A DNA stretch of 64,000 nucleotides from Sphingomonadaceae bacterium (lineage in GTDB: Bacteria > Pseudomonadota > Alphaproteobacteria > Sphingomonadales > Sphingomonadaceae). The position numbers and the translations under genes are program-made. Location of the stretch: positions 186,001 through 250,000 of the forward strand of contig JANWWL010000004.1 in the NCBI GenBank assembly GCA_025056155.1, written 5' to 3'. Of this stretch, positions 8,061 to 16,838 are shown piece by piece. The notes beneath the pieces are model-generated. The model did no database searches, had not been told where the DNA came from, and saw nothing but the letters and a program-made list of their open reading frames with translations. Numbering within the stretch: the stretch's first letter is position 1; each line of letters begins with the position of its first letter.

Positions 8061-8788
8061 GCCCGCGCTTCGTCCATCAAGCGGCGCATCTGGCGCACGG
8101 CTTCTTGAAGGCCCACGAACACCGCCTCGCCCACCAGGAAATGGCCGATGTTGAGCTCGACGATCTGGGGAATGGCCGCCACGGGGCCCACGTTGGTGAA
8201 GGTCAACCCATGGCCCGCGTGCACCTCGAGGCCGAGGCTCGCGGCCAACCGGGCGGCATCCCGCAGGCGGGCAAGCTCGCCCGGATCGCCCTGCGAATGG
8301 GCCCAGGGCCCCGTGTGCAGCTCCACCACCTGGGCGCCGACATCCCGGGCGGCCTCGATCTGGGCGGGTTCGGGCGCCACGAAGAGCGCCACCCGGATGC
8401 CCGCCTGGCGCAACTGGCCGACGAGCGGAGCGAGGTCGCCCGCGAGTTCGGTCACGGGCAAGCCGCCTTCCGTCGTGCGCTCGGCGCGCCGCTCGGGCAC
8501 CAGGCACACGGCCGCCGGGCGCGTGGCCAGCGCGATGGCCAGCATGTCGGGCGTGGGCGCCATCTCGAGGTTCAGCGGTCGGTCCACTTCGCGGGCCAGG
8601 CGGGCGATGTCGGCGTCGGTGATGTGCCGCCGGTCCTCCCGCAGGTGGGCCGTGATGCCGTCGGCTCCGGCTTCGGCCGCAAGGCGCGCGGCGCGCACGG
8701 GGCAGGGGTGGGCTCCGCCGCGGGCGTTGCGGATGGTGGCCACATGGTCGATGTTCACACCCAGGCGCAAGCGGTGGGGGAGGCTCAT
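8057..8788 (-). CDS. pdxJ: Pyridoxine 5'-phosphate synthase
   Basis: A 243-residue TIM-barrel enzyme that condenses 1-deoxyxylulose 5-phosphate with 3-amino-2-oxopropyl phosphate to give pyridoxine 5'-phosphate, the last ring-forming step of vitamin B6 synthesis. Hallmarks are [41 protein letters not shown] and the C-terminal [14 protein letters not shown]. First gene of the pdxJ-acpS-lepB run. A purine-rich AGAGGA lies about 10 bases upstream of the ATG. Confidence 0.96.
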   Translation of the reverse strand: MSLPHRLRLGVNIDHVATIRNARGGAHPCPVRAARLAAEAGADGITAHLREDRRHITDADIARLAREVDRPLNLEMAPTPDMLAIALATRPAAVCLVPERRAERTTEGGLPVTELAGDLAPLVGQLRQAGIRVALFVAPEPAQIEAARDVGAQVVELHTGPWAHSQGDPGELARLRDAARLAASLGLEVHAGHGLTFTNVGPVAAIPQIVELNIGHFLVGEAVFVGLQEAVRQMRRLMDEARA

Positions 8789-8860
8789 GGCGGCCTTATC
8801 CTCTAGGGGTCTTGCGGTCCCGAGGCCACTGGGCGTCGCCGCCGCCCCGCGGCGGTGGGC

Positions 8861-9439
8861 CTAGCGGCGGCTTCCCGGCTTCACGGGCGGGATCGCCGCA
8901 AGCTCGGGCGGCACGCGATCCGGCGGATAGGCAGGAACCGCAACGCGCACCAGGGCGGTGAGCGGCACGCCGAGATCGGCCGTGCCGCCCGACCGGTCGA
9001 CGAGGCATGCCGCGTGCACCACGCGCCCCCCCGCGCTCTCGACGGCGGCGATCGCCTCGCGGCTGGAAAGCCCCGTCGTCACCACGTCTTCGGCAAGCAG
9101 CACCGGCGTGCCGGGTGCCAAGCTGAAGCCCCGCCGCAGTTCGAAGTGGCCCTGCGGCCGCTCGACGAACATCGAGAGGGTCCCCAACGCCCGGGCCAGT
9201 TCGTGGCCCAGAAGGATCCCGCCCAGGGCGGGGGCCACCACCGCACCCACGTCGGCCCGCACGCCGGCCGGCAGGCGGGCGGCCAAGGTGCGGGCCAGGC
9301 GTTCGGCCCGGGCGGGGTCCATGAGCACGCGCGCGCACTGCCAGTAGACGGGGGAGTGAAGGCCCGAGGACAGCACGAAATGCCCTTCGAGAAGGGCGCC
9401 CGCCGCCCGGAACTCGGCCAGAACCTCCGCTTCCGTCAT
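8861..9439 (-). CDS. pyrE: Orotate phosphoribosyltransferase
   Basis: A 192-residue enzyme of UMP synthesis that couples orotate to PRPP to form OMP. The PRPP-binding loop is [13 protein letters not shown], where most homologues have GG in place of GL. The start [29 protein letters not shown] carries the family N-terminal signature (substrate loop [10 protein letters not shown]). It lies 72 bp upstream of pdxJ on the same strand and may be part of that transcript. The long open frame to 9832 upstream of the ATG is a GC-rich artefact. Confidence 0.94.
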   Translation of the reverse strand: MTEAEVLAEFRAAGALLEGHFVLSSGLHSPVYWQCARVLMDPARAERLARTLAARLPAGVRADVGAVVAPALGGILLGHELARALGTLSMFVERPQGHFELRRGFSLAPGTPVLLAEDVVTTGLSSREAIAAVESAGGRVVHAACLVDRSGGTADLGVPLTALVRVAVPAYPPDRVPPELAAIPPVKPGSRR

Positions 9440-9492
9440 GACGCGCCGCCCTGCCACGGGTGGCGCGACCCGGGAAGGCCCGACCCCCGGCC

Positions 9493-10389
9493 CTAGAAGG
9501 CGTAGCCCAAGGTCAAGCGCGTGATGGTGCTGGTGGAGGCGAGCCCCGGGGCGGGCTCTTCCTCCCACAGCACGGTGAACGACACTCCGGCCGACAGGGC
9601 TCCGAACAGGCGGGGGGACAGGGCCAGCGTGTTCTGAAGCGAGCTTGCCTCCTCGACGAACAGGAAGGTGTCGTTGGTCAGGCGCGTGGCCCGGGCAACG
9701 TCCCAGGCGAAACGGCTGGCGGCCCGGAAGGCGAGCGCGTTCTCGTTCCGGCCATCCTCGAACTTCGTCTGGCGAAGGGCGGGGCCCGCCTCGAGGTCCC
9801 AGGTGAAGGGGGCCGGCCGGATGGCCCGCCAACCGATGCCCACCGTCTCCACGAACCGCCGGCGGATGCCGGCATCCAGGTTGCGCTCGTATTCGAAGCG
9901 GCCGAGCGCGTAGAGCCGGTCATCGAGGCGCCAGTCCGACTGCCACGTGCCGTAAAGGCGGCTCTGGTCGGTGCGGCCGTCAACCGCCTGCACGTCGGCC
10001 GAGAAGCCCGCCCGGTGCCGCCACTTGAGCCCGTCGCGCTCGGCCCCCACGGCGAGCGAAAGGTTGCGCGTGTCGGTGTTGCCGGTCTGGAGGGCGCCGC
10101 CGGCGTCGATGCGCCCCTTCCACAGGTCGAAGGGGCCGGCCGCGCGGATCTCGGCTTCGCGCCGGGCGGCCCGGTCGTCTGCGATGGCCTTCACGATTGC
10201 GTCGATCTCGGCGGTGGCTCGAGGGTTTGTCTCCTTGGCCACGGCCACCACGGCCTCGATCCGGGCGGGATCCCCGCTGCGGGCGGCCGCCTCGACCATC
10301 GCGCGCACGGCGGGATCGAGCGACTGGGCGCCCACGGGCGCGGCCATGGCGGCCACCAGGGCCAGGCTGGCCCGGAGAAGACAGATCAT
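9493..10389 (-). CDS. DUF481-family outer-membrane beta-barrel protein
   Basis: A 298-residue exported protein with signal peptide [22 protein letters not shown]. An alpha-helical segment (about 25-85) precedes a run of alternating beta strands such as [39 protein letters not shown] and a final strand [10 protein letters not shown] ending in an aromatic residue, as outer-membrane barrels do. The GNTDT motif is typical of DUF481 (YdiY-like, salt-induced outer-membrane proteins). The function is unknown. It is 54 bp upstream of pyrE on the same strand. Confidence 0.82.
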   Translation of the reverse strand: MICLLRASLALVAAMAAPVGAQSLDPAVRAMVEAAARSGDPARIEAVVAVAKETNPRATAEIDAIVKAIADDRAARREAEIRAAGPFDLWKGRIDAGGALQTGNTDTRNLSLAVGAERDGLKWRHRAGFSADVQAVDGRTDQSRLYGTWQSDWRLDDRLYALGRFEYERNLDAGIRRRFVETVGIGWRAIRPAPFTWDLEAGPALRQTKFEDGRNENALAFRAASRFAWDVARATRLTNDTFLFVEEASSLQNTLALSPRLFGALSAGVSFTVLWEEEPAPGLASTSTITRLTLGYAF

Positions 10390-10459
10390 GTCGGCGATCC
10401 CCCGGTTCGATGCGTTCGTGCGCGGCCTCTGCCCGAGGATGGCGAGGCTGTGAAGGGCC

Positions 10460-12571
10460 TCAGGCTCCAAGATGCCGCGCTGCCGACGTGACGGCGGAGA
10501 GCGCTTTCAGGCCATTCACGAGGTCGGTGAGGTGCGCCAGGTCCTCGACGTCGACTTCGAGCACATAGTGGTGGTGGGCGCGGTCGCGGGCGTCGAGGCG
10601 GAGGTTCACGATATTGACTGACAGCCGCGCGAGGAGTTCGGTCACCTGGGCCAGCGCCCCCGGCACGTTGAGCACGGTGACCGCGATCCGGGCCACGCCC
10701 GAGGAAGCGTGCGGATCCCAGGCGAGGTCGATCCAGTCGGCACCCTCTTCCTTGGCAAGTGCCGGGCAGTCGATCCGGTGGGCCATGATCCCGTGCCCGG
10801 CCTTGCGGATGCCCACGATCCGGTCCCCGGGGATGGGCAGGCAGCAGGCGCCAAGCTCGATGCCGCCGGCCCCGGTCGTGGCGGGGTTCACGAGCAGCGC
10901 TCCGGAGGGCGAGGGAACCGCGCGTCGCCGCCGTTTCCGGCGCGCCGTGCTGCCCGGAAGCAGCGCCTCCATCACCGCCTCGTCGCTCAAGGTGCCCCGC
11001 GCGAGGGCCAAGTGCAGCTGATTGAGGTCGGCCAGCCGCAGGCGCTCCAGCGCGGCGGCGATCGCAGCCTCGCCCAGGTCGACCTTCAGGGTCTTGACGA
11101 TGCGCTCGAAGAGTGCGCGGCCCGTTGCCAGCAGCCGGGCCCGCTCGCGCGCCCGCAGGTGGCGGCGAATGGCCGCTCGGGCCTTGGCCGTGACGACGAA
11201 GCTTTCCCAGGCAGGATCCGGGGTCTGGCCCGACGAGCGGAGGATCTCGACCTGGTCGCCGTTCTTGAGCACCGTGCGCAGTGGCACGTCCTTGCCGTTC
11301 ACCCGGGCGCCCACGGCCGTGTCGCCCAGCTCGGTGTGCACCGCATAGGCGAAGTCGACCGCGGTGGCGCCCTGCGGCAGCTGGATGAGCTCTCCCTTGG
11401 GCGTGAAGCAGAACAGCTTGTCCTGGAACATCGCCATGCGCGTGTGTTCCAGCACCTCCTCCGGGGTCTGCGCCTGTTCGAGGATCTCGAGGAGGTCCGA
11501 CAGCCAGGGATAGGAGGCCCCCGACGTGCCTTGGCGCTGCTTGTAGGCCCAGTGGGCGGCCATGCCGTACTCCGCTTCGGCGTGCATGGCCGGGTCGCGG
11601 ATCTGCACTTCGATCCGGAGCTTGTCGCGGTCGATGAGCGTGGTGTGCAACGACCGGTAGCCGTTGCGTTTGGGCGTGGAGATGTAGTCCTTAAACCGGC
11701 CCGGCACCATGGGCCAGCGCTGGTGGAGCGCCCCCAGCGCCCGATAGCAATCATCGGCCGTGGGCGTGATGATGCGGAAGGCCATCACGTCGGCGATCTG
11801 CTCGAAGCCCACCTCGCGCTCCTGCATCTTGCGGAAGATGGACCAGGGCCGCTTCTCGCGGCCGCGCACGTCTTCGAACGGTACGCCGCGGGCGGCCAGC
11901 GTGTCGCGGATGACCTGCTCGATCCGGCCGATCACGTCGTGGCCCTGGGCGCGCAGGGCGGCCAGCCGGGCCGAGATGGAGGCGAAGGCATCGGGCTCGA
12001 GCTCGCGGAAGGCCAGGTCCCGCAGTTCGTCCATGAAGCCATACAGGCCGATGCGCTCGGCCAGCGGCGCGTAGATGTCCCAAGTCTCGCGCGCGATGCG
12101 GTGGCGCTTGGCGGGGTCCTTCAGGTGGTGGAGCGTGCGCATGTTGTGCAGCCGGTCGGCAAGCTTCACCACCAGCACGCGAATGTCGTCGGACATCGCC
12201 AGCACGAACCGCCGGAGGTTCTCGGCCGCCCGTTCCGATTCCGACTGCGCCTCGATGCGGCTGAGCTTCGTGACCCCTTCCACGAGCCGGGCGACGTTGG
12301 GGCCGAACAGCCGCTCGATCTCCTCCCGCGTGGCGACCGTGTCTTCGAGCGTGTCATGGAGGATGGCGGTCGCAATGGTCTCGTCGTCGAGGCGCAGGTC
12401 GGTCAGGATGCCCGCCACCTCGATGGGGTGGGAGAAATAGGGATCGCCGCTGGCGCGGCGCTGGCTGCCGTGCGCCTTCATCGAAAAGACGTAGGCGCGG
12501 TTCAAAAGCTCTTCGTCCGCATCCGGGTCGTAGGCGCGGACCTTCTCGACGAGCTCGTACTGCCGCAGCAT
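10460..12571 (-). CDS. rsh: Bifunctional (p)ppGpp synthetase/hydrolase
   Basis: A 703-residue RelA/SpoT homologue controlling the stringent response. The N-terminal HD hydrolase domain has HDTLEDT with H72-D73, implying active hydrolysis. The synthetase domain follows with GRFKDYISTPKRNGYRSLHTT and the EVQIRDPAMHAEAEYG region, then the TGS domain (FCFTPKGELIQLPQGATAVDFAYAVHT) and a C-terminal ACT domain. Both catalytic halves look intact, as in the single Rsh of alphaproteobacteria. The ATG at 12571 is chosen, since the frame open to 12949 overlaps rpoZ. It follows rpoZ by 59 bp and is probably co-transcribed. Confidence 0.95.
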   Translation of the reverse strand: MLRQYELVEKVRAYDPDADEELLNRAYVFSMKAHGSQRRASGDPYFSHPIEVAGILTDLRLDDETIATAILHDTLEDTVATREEIERLFGPNVARLVEGVTKLSRIEAQSESERAAENLRRFVLAMSDDIRVLVVKLADRLHNMRTLHHLKDPAKRHRIARETWDIYAPLAERIGLYGFMDELRDLAFRELEPDAFASISARLAALRAQGHDVIGRIEQVIRDTLAARGVPFEDVRGREKRPWSIFRKMQEREVGFEQIADVMAFRIITPTADDCYRALGALHQRWPMVPGRFKDYISTPKRNGYRSLHTTLIDRDKLRIEVQIRDPAMHAEAEYGMAAHWAYKQRQGTSGASYPWLSDLLEILEQAQTPEEVLEHTRMAMFQDKLFCFTPKGELIQLPQGATAVDFAYAVHTELGDTAVGARVNGKDVPLRTVLKNGDQVEILRSSGQTPDPAWESFVVTAKARAAIRRHLRARERARLLATGRALFERIVKTLKVDLGEAAIAAALERLRLADLNQLHLALARGTLSDEAVMEALLPGSTARRKRRRRAVPSPSGALLVNPATTGAGGIELGACCLPIPGDRIVGIRKAGHGIMAHRIDCPALAKEEGADWIDLAWDPHASSGVARIAVTVLNVPGALAQVTELLARLSVNIVNLRLDARDRAHHHYVLEVDVEDLAHLTDLVNGLKALSAVTSAARHLGA

Positions 12572-12630
12572 CGCGCCCGAATATGGCGCGCCCCGGCCTC
12601 GGCGCCAGAGGCCGAGGCGGGCAAGCGCGA

Positions 12631-12972
12631 CTATTCGAACTCGGGGCCGGTGGGCGGATTGCGCGGCGGGGCCGCCGCCGTCAGGCGCAGCGCTTCGGCC
12701 GTGAGCTCGGTGGAGCCGAAGTCGTCGGCCACCTCCTCTTCCTCGAGCTGGACCTTCATCAGCCCCTGGATGATGCGCTCGGCCAGCGCTTCCGGCGCGA
12801 CGGTGCCCGCGGCGATCTCGCGCAGCGCCACCACCGGGTTCTTGTCGCGGTCGCGGTCGACCGTAAGTTCCGCGCCGCCCGAAATTTGCCGCGCCCGCTG
12901 GGCCGCGAGAAGCACCAGCTCGAACCGGTTGGGCACCTTCTCGATGCAATCCTCAACGGTGACGCGCGCCAT
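12631..12972 (-). CDS. rpoZ: RNA polymerase omega subunit
   Basis: A 113-residue protein starting [20 protein letters not shown], the conserved omega opening, with [11 protein letters not shown] and a [14 protein letters not shown] stretch. Omega supports assembly of RNA polymerase and forms part of a ppGpp binding site, which makes the neighbouring rsh gene meaningful. The ATG lies about 26 bases downstream of a predicted start site. It is divergent from rpsD. Confidence 0.95.
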   Translation of the reverse strand: MARVTVEDCIEKVPNRFELVLLAAQRARQISGGAELTVDRDRDKNPVVALREIAAGTVAPEALAERIIQGLMKVQLEEEEVADDFGSTELTAEALRLTAAAPPRNPPTGPEFE

Positions 12973-13004
12973 GGCCTTGCCGAAACAGACGGGTTGGTCT
13001 GCAC

Positions 13005-13033
13005 CGGCTAGAGCGGCGTGGGCCGGGGGTCAA
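13005..13033 (-). promoter_or_regulatory. Promoter of rpoZ-rsh
   Basis: On the minus strand TTGACC (13033-13028), a 17-bp spacer and TAGCCG (13010-13005). The hexamers are identical to those proposed for rpsB. Its -35 box is only 8 bp from the -35 box of the divergent rpsD promoter. Confidence 0.6.
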
Positions 13034-13041
13034 GCCCGGGG

Positions 13042-13070
13042 TTGACCGGGCACGGCCGTCTGCCTAGGCG
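13042..13070 (+). promoter_or_regulatory. Promoter of rpsD
   Basis: TTGACC (13042-13047), a 17-bp spacer and TAGGCG (13065-13070). It predicts a leader of about 130 bases before the S4 gene. Confidence 0.6.
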
Positions 13071-13116
13071 GCCCGCCGCGCATCCGGCCCCGCACGCCCG
13101 GTGAAGCGGTGGCCCG

Positions 13117-13141
13117 CCAGCGCCCTGCGCACGAGCGCTGG
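13117..13141 (+). promoter_or_regulatory. Hairpin in rpsD leader
   Basis: A perfect 7-bp inverted repeat, CCAGCGC (13117-13123) and GCGCTGG (13135-13141), lies in the predicted rpsD leader about 70 bases before the start. S4 is an autoregulator of its own mRNA in other bacteria, so this is a candidate element. No homology to known S4 leaders is claimed. Confidence 0.3.
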
Positions 13142-13209
13142 CGCGTGGTTCCGGGCTTCGAGGCGAGCCGCCCCGTGATGCCAGCGGCCCGCGACGGATG
13201 GAGAACGCC

Positions 13210-13821
13210 ATGAGCAAGCGGCAGAGTGCCCGCTACAAGATCGATCGGCGGCTGGGCGAGAACCTGTGGGGCCGGCCCAAGTCGCCGGTCAACCGCCGTG
13301 AATACGGGCCCGGCCAGCACGGGCAGCGCCGGAAGGGCAAACTTTCCGACTATGGACAGCAGCTGCGGGCGAAGCAGAAGCTCAAGGGCTACTACGGCGA
13401 CGTGACCGAGCGGCAGTTCCGGCGCATCTACGAAGAGGCGGTGCGCATACGGGGCGACACGTCGCAGAACCTGATCGGCCTGCTCGAACGTCGGATCGAC
13501 ATGGTGGTCTATCGGGCGAAGTTCGCCCCCACGATCTTCGCCGCCCGCCAGCTCGTCAGCCACGGGCACGTCTTCCTGAACGGCCGACGCTGCACCATCG
13601 CCTCGGCACGGGTGAGGCCGGGCGATCTCCTCACCTTTTCCGACACCGCGCGGCAGATGGCCTTGGTGCTGGAGGCCCGTGCGTCACCGGAACGGGAGGT
13701 TCCCGATTACGTGGCCGTCGACGGCGACCAGGTGACGTTCGTGCGCGTGCCCGCTCTCGACGAGGTGCCCTATCCCGTGAAGATGGAACCCAACCTGGTG
13801 GTGGAGTTCTACAGCCGCTGA
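13210..13821 (+). CDS. rpsD: 30S ribosomal protein S4
   Basis: A 203-residue S4 with the usual features: [19 protein letters not shown] opening, [33 protein letters not shown], and an S4 RNA-binding domain around [33 protein letters not shown]. It binds the 5' domain of 16S rRNA early in 30S assembly. The ATG at 13210 is preferred over 13198, because GGATGGAG then serves as its ribosome binding site. The gene stands alone on this strand. Confidence 0.96.
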   Translation: MSKRQSARYKIDRRLGENLWGRPKSPVNRREYGPGQHGQRRKGKLSDYGQQLRAKQKLKGYYGDVTERQFRRIYEEAVRIRGDTSQNLIGLLERRIDMVVYRAKFAPTIFAARQLVSHGHVFLNGRRCTIASARVRPGDLLTFSDTARQMALVLEARASPEREVPDYVAVDGDQVTFVRVPALDEVPYPVKMEPNLVVEFYSR

Positions 13822-13985
13822 GGTCTGGACCGACGGCCGAGCGCTCGGCCGGCCAGGTCCATCACGCCCGCCACCAGCCGCCGGGCGCGCAGCGCCGTCA
13901 GCACGCGGGCGTGGCGCAGCAGGTTTTCGAGGGCGAGCCGCTGGAACGCCAACACCTGGGCGGCCTCGGCGGGGGACAGCCGGCC
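13809..13985 (-). other. Coding-like frame downstream of in-frame TAA
   Basis: Directly after the TAA of the 51-residue ORF, the same frame runs on for about 58 codons. Third positions are almost all G or C until near the rpsD 3' end, and the predicted product is helical (LSPAEAAQVLAFQRLALENLLRHARVL in outline). A GTG at 13955 with GAGG eight bases upstream could start a separate 48-residue ORF. Alternatively the TAA interrupts one longer gene. The last part overlaps rpsD and its terminator-like repeat. Confidence 0.35.
13826..13861. terminator. Nested inverted repeat after rpsD
   Basis: An uninterrupted palindrome GGCCGAGC-GCTCGGCC (13835-13850) is enclosed by a second pair of arms, TGGACC (13826-13831) and GGTCCA (13856-13861). 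It begins 5 bp after the rpsD stop, as expected for a terminator, although no T tract follows. Confidence 0.4.
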
Positions 13986-14141
13986 TTACGCCATGGCCCG
14001 GGCGGCCTCGTGCGCGGCCTTGGCCAGGGCCAGCAGGCGCGGCTCGAGCGCCGGCCGGATCGCCTCCCACTCGGGTCCGGCCAGGCGGCGCGCCGCGGCG
14101 AGCAGGCGAGTCGCCAGCGGATCGTCGGTGTCGGCCGTCAT
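13986..14141 (-). CDS. Small helical protein, second gene of lipoprotein pair
   Basis: A 51-residue ORF beginning MTADTDDPLATRLLAAARRLA and ending in HEAARAMA. No family is recognised. It starts at an ATG that overlaps the stop of the upstream lipoprotein gene (ATGA), which supports real, coupled translation. The stop is TAA, and the frame continues with coding-type third-position bias afterwards, so the annotated C-terminus may not be the ancestral one. Confidence 0.5.
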   Translation of the reverse strand: MTADTDDPLATRLLAAARRLAGPEWEAIRPALEPRLLALAKAAHEAARAMA

Positions 14142-14572
14142 GGGCGCTCCTCGGCTTCCGTGGCGAGCTCCGCCTCGGCCGCGATGCGGCAGGTAAGCTC
14201 CACCGCCGACATGCGCACGACGAGCGGGTCGAGCCGGCCGACCTGGCCGAAGCGGGCCAGCGCATCGCGGCACGACGTCCACAGCGCCTCGAGATCGCGG
14301 GCGACCTGGCGGGCCAGGGCCCCGCGCGCATCGGCACCGCGTGCGCGGGCGCGGGCCGCGGCCGTCTCGGCCGCGGCCAGGGCTTCGACCAGCACGACGG
14401 ACCGGTCCCGCCCGGTGGGCCCGGAGGGCGCCGCGAGCTCGCCCACGAGTGTTGTCACGTCGTGGGCGATCCTGAGGAGCTGGGGGTCGGGCGGGGGCAG
14501 GGTGCCGTGCGCGCAAGCCGCCAGAAGGGTGGGGAAGGCCAGCCGCCCGCACCAGACTCGCTGTGCTGGCAT
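14138..14572 (-). CDS. Putative lipoprotein, unknown function
   Basis: A 144-residue protein with a short hydrophobic N-terminus ending in the lipobox-like LLAAC (C about 20), followed by mostly alpha-helical sequence rich in Ala, Arg and Glu and two further cysteines (CRD, TCR). I do not recognise it. The ATG at 14572 lies six bases downstream of a strong TATAAC -10 box, suggesting a leaderless transcript. It overlaps the following 51-residue ORF by four bases. Upstream, the DsbA-like gene ends 23 bp away. Confidence 0.6.
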   Translation of the reverse strand: MPAQRVWCGRLAFPTLLAACAHGTLPPPDPQLLRIAHDVTTLVGELAAPSGPTGRDRSVVLVEALAAAETAAARARARGADARGALARQVARDLEALWTSCRDALARFGQVGRLDPLVVRMSAVELTCRIAAEAELATEAEERP

Positions 14573-14578
14573 GCGCGC

Positions 14579-14607
14579 GTTATAACCATATCGGTTATCG
14601 TAGGACA
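14579..14607 (-). promoter_or_regulatory. Promoter of lipoprotein pair with palindrome
   Basis: On the minus strand TATAAC (14584-14579) is the best -10 box in the window. A weak TGTCCT (14607-14602) sits 17 bp upstream. The palindrome ATAACC-N5-GGTTAT (14582-14598) fills the spacer, overlaps the -10, and contains the TAA stop of the DsbA-like gene. This looks like an operator over a compact promoter. Confidence 0.4.
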
Positions 14608-15371
14608 GGCCGGGAAGCGGTCGGGCGCGCGGGTGGCGCGGTGCGGCGCGCGCGGGCGTCGGCGACGGCCCGGCGCAACGCCTCGTAGCCCACCGCGCCC
14701 GAGACGATCCGATCGCCCACGACGTAGCTCGGCGTGCCGGTGAGCCCCAGGGCGCGGCCGAGCGCCAGGTTGGACTCCAGTTCGCGACGGAGCTCGGGCG
14801 ACTTCAGGTCCTGCGCCACCTGACGCTCGTCGAGGCCGGCCGCGCGCACGGCCGCGATCAGGCGGGTCTCGTCGAGCCGGCCGGAGCCCGCGAACACCGC
14901 ATCCAGGAACGCGCGGTAGCGGCCCTGCCGGGCGGCCGAAAGGCTGGCCAGCGCGAAGCGTTCCGAGACGGGGCCCAGCACGGGGAAGTCCCGCCAGACG
15001 ACCCGGAGGCGGTCGTCTTCGGCCAGCAGGCGGGCCACGTCGGTGCGGCCCTGGCGGCAATAGGGGCATTGGAAATCGAAGAACTCGACGAGCGTCACGT
15101 CGGCGTCGCGGGCACCGGCCCAGGCACCGGCGAAGGGGGTCTCGATGGCGGCGCGGTTGCTGGCCAGAAGCTTCGCCACCTCGCGCTGCTGCAGGCGGTT
15201 GATGGCCTCGGGCACCAGCTCGGGATAGGCGAGCAACGTTTCGCGCACGATGGCTTCGATGCGCGCCCGGTCGGGTTCGGAGACGGGTCGGGGCCCGACC
15301 ATGGGCCAAAGCACGGCCCCCAGCACGGCCCCCACGACGAGGGCGAGGGCGACGGCGGCCCAGCGATTCAC
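14595..15371 (-). CDS. DsbA-family thiol-disulfide oxidoreductase
   Basis: A 258-residue membrane-anchored thioredoxin-fold protein. An N-terminal helix (about 4-22) is followed by a DsbA/Com1-like domain with active site FDFQCPYCRQG (C102, C105) and the cis-proline loop GTPSYVVGD. It should act in the periplasm in disulfide formation or isomerisation. The GTG start overlaps the stop of the upstream M48 protease gene (GTGA). The pairing of a BepA-like protease with a thiol oxidoreductase fits quality control of outer-membrane proteins. Confidence 0.9.
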   Translation of the reverse strand: MNRWAAVALALVVGAVLGAVLWPMVGPRPVSEPDRARIEAIVRETLLAYPELVPEAINRLQQREVAKLLASNRAAIETPFAGAWAGARDADVTLVEFFDFQCPYCRQGRTDVARLLAEDDRLRVVWRDFPVLGPVSERFALASLSAARQGRYRAFLDAVFAGSGRLDETRLIAAVRAAGLDERQVAQDLKSPELRRELESNLALGRALGLTGTPSYVVGDRIVSGAVGYEALRRAVADARARRTAPPARPTASRPVLR

Positions 15372-16750
15372 GAGCGGGGGCGCCGGCCGGGCTCCGTATC
15401 CTTGAGGCCCAGCCGTTCGATTTCGCCCTGCGCAGCGAGCGCGATGTCCTCGGCCCTCAGCCAGTCGGGCGAGCCCCGGGGAAGGCCGGCAAGCGCCTGT
15501 TCCGCCGCGCGGCGGGCGAGCCGCGGATCCCCTCCGGTCAAGCTCAGCCGCTCGGCCGTGGCCAAGGCCACTCGTGGCGGGTCTCCCTTCATCGCCCAGA
15601 TGGCGGCCAGCTGGGTCCACGCCTGGGGATTGCGCCGGTCTCGCTGCACCGTCGTGCGCAGGAGGCGCTCGGCTTCGTTGAGAGCCTGAGCGTTGCGTCC
15701 GTCCTCGGCGGCCTGAAGGAGGGCCTGGCCCAGGAGGCCGGTGATCAGGGGATGGCCGCCCGACAGGCGCACGGCTTCGCGCAACGGCGGCAAGGCCCGG
15801 CGGATCTCGCCCGACTCGAGCAGGATCTGGCCCAGAAGCTCCTGGGCGAACGGGTCGTCGGGGCGGGCGCGAGCCACCGCTTCGGCTTCGGCGATCGCTT
15901 CGGCCGCGAAACCCGCCCGGTGGCGGGCGTAGGCGCGGGCGAAGCGGGCGGGCTCGCTGAGGTCGGTTTCCGGATAGACCTTGAGCACCGTCTCCAGGGG
16001 ATAGAGATAGCCCAAGAGCTTGCCACGCACTCGTGCGTAGCGGGCCTGAAGCGCCGGATCGGGCGGGCGATCCCAGGCAGGCGACGCTTTCAGCGCCTGT
16101 TCCAGCGCCCGGATCCGCTCGCCGGAGAGGGGATGGGTGCGGTTGTAGCTGTTGGTCTGCGGGATCGCGAGGCGGTATTCATCGCCCATCAGTTGTTCGA
16201 AGAAGCGGATGAGGCCGCGTCCGCTGATTCCGGCGGCGTTCAGGTAGGCCGCACCCGCCTGGTCGGCGCGGCTTTCCTGTTCGCGGCTGAAGGCCAGGAA
16301 GCGTGCCTGGGCCGCCTGCTGGCCCAGCGCCATGGCCGCCATGCCGGCTTCGCCCGCGCCCAAGGCCATGGCCGCCGCGCCGGCCAAGAGGCCCAGCAGC
16401 GAGAAGGTCATGGCCGGGCGGACGCCTTCGGTAAAGCGCACGTTGTGGCCGCCGGCGATGTGGCCGAGCTCGTGGGCCATCACCCCCTGCACCTCGTTCA
16501 CGTCCCGCGCTGCCACCACAAGACCGGAATGAAAGAACACGTTCTGGCCGCCCGTCACGAAGGCGTTGATGCTGCTGTCGCCCACCAGCAGGATCTGAAG
16601 GGAACGGGGATCGAGCCCCGCCGCGCGGGCGAGCGGCCGGGCGATGTCGTGCAGCAGCATCTCCGTCTCGGCGTCGCGCAGGATGACCTGGGCCCGTGCG
16701 GCGGGGGCGAAACCGTGCACCCACAAGAGGATGAGGCCCAACAGCCACAT
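15368..16750 (-). CDS. M48-family periplasmic metalloprotease with TPRs (BepA-like)
   Basis: A zinc protease of about 460 residues. A signal peptide (MWLLGLILLW to about residue 20) precedes the catalytic domain with HELGH (H93, E94, H97) and the third ligand region EQESRADQAG. From about residue 270 it is helical with TPR-like repeats (GFAAEAIAEAEAVARARPDDPFAQELLGQ). BepA-type proteins assist or degrade outer-membrane proteins such as LptD. The ATG at 16750 is used. A TTG at 16816 with GTGAGGG upstream would give a 22-residue longer N-terminus. Confidence 0.9.
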   Translation of the reverse strand: MWLLGLILLWVHGFAPAARAQVILRDAETEMLLHDIARPLARAAGLDPRSLQILLVGDSSINAFVTGGQNVFFHSGLVVAARDVNEVQGVMAHELGHIAGGHNVRFTEGVRPAMTFSLLGLLAGAAAMALGAGEAGMAAMALGQQAAQARFLAFSREQESRADQAGAAYLNAAGISGRGLIRFFEQLMGDEYRLAIPQTNSYNRTHPLSGERIRALEQALKASPAWDRPPDPALQARYARVRGKLLGYLYPLETVLKVYPETDLSEPARFARAYARHRAGFAAEAIAEAEAVARARPDDPFAQELLGQILLESGEIRRALPPLREAVRLSGGHPLITGLLGQALLQAAEDGRNAQALNEAERLLRTTVQRDRRNPQAWTQLAAIWAMKGDPPRVALATAERLSLTGGDPRLARRAAEQALAGLPRGSPDWLRAEDIALAAQGEIERLGLKDTEPGRRPRS

Positions 16751-16838
16751 CGCGAGCGCCCTGGGGCGGGGCCGCGCCCGGCTGGACGAGGAGGGAACGG
16801 GACAGGTCAGCGCCAAGCCCTCACCGATGATCCCACGC

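Noticed and set aside
9440-9832. Upstream extension of pyrE by 131 codons
   Set aside because: It overlaps the DUF481 gene on the same strand in another frame, and the pyrE family N-terminus is complete from 9439.
13684-14337. 217-residue minus-strand frame crossing rpsD and the lipoprotein gene
   Set aside because: It is out of frame with the coupled small ORFs and overlaps the conserved S4 gene; composition is that of a shadow frame.
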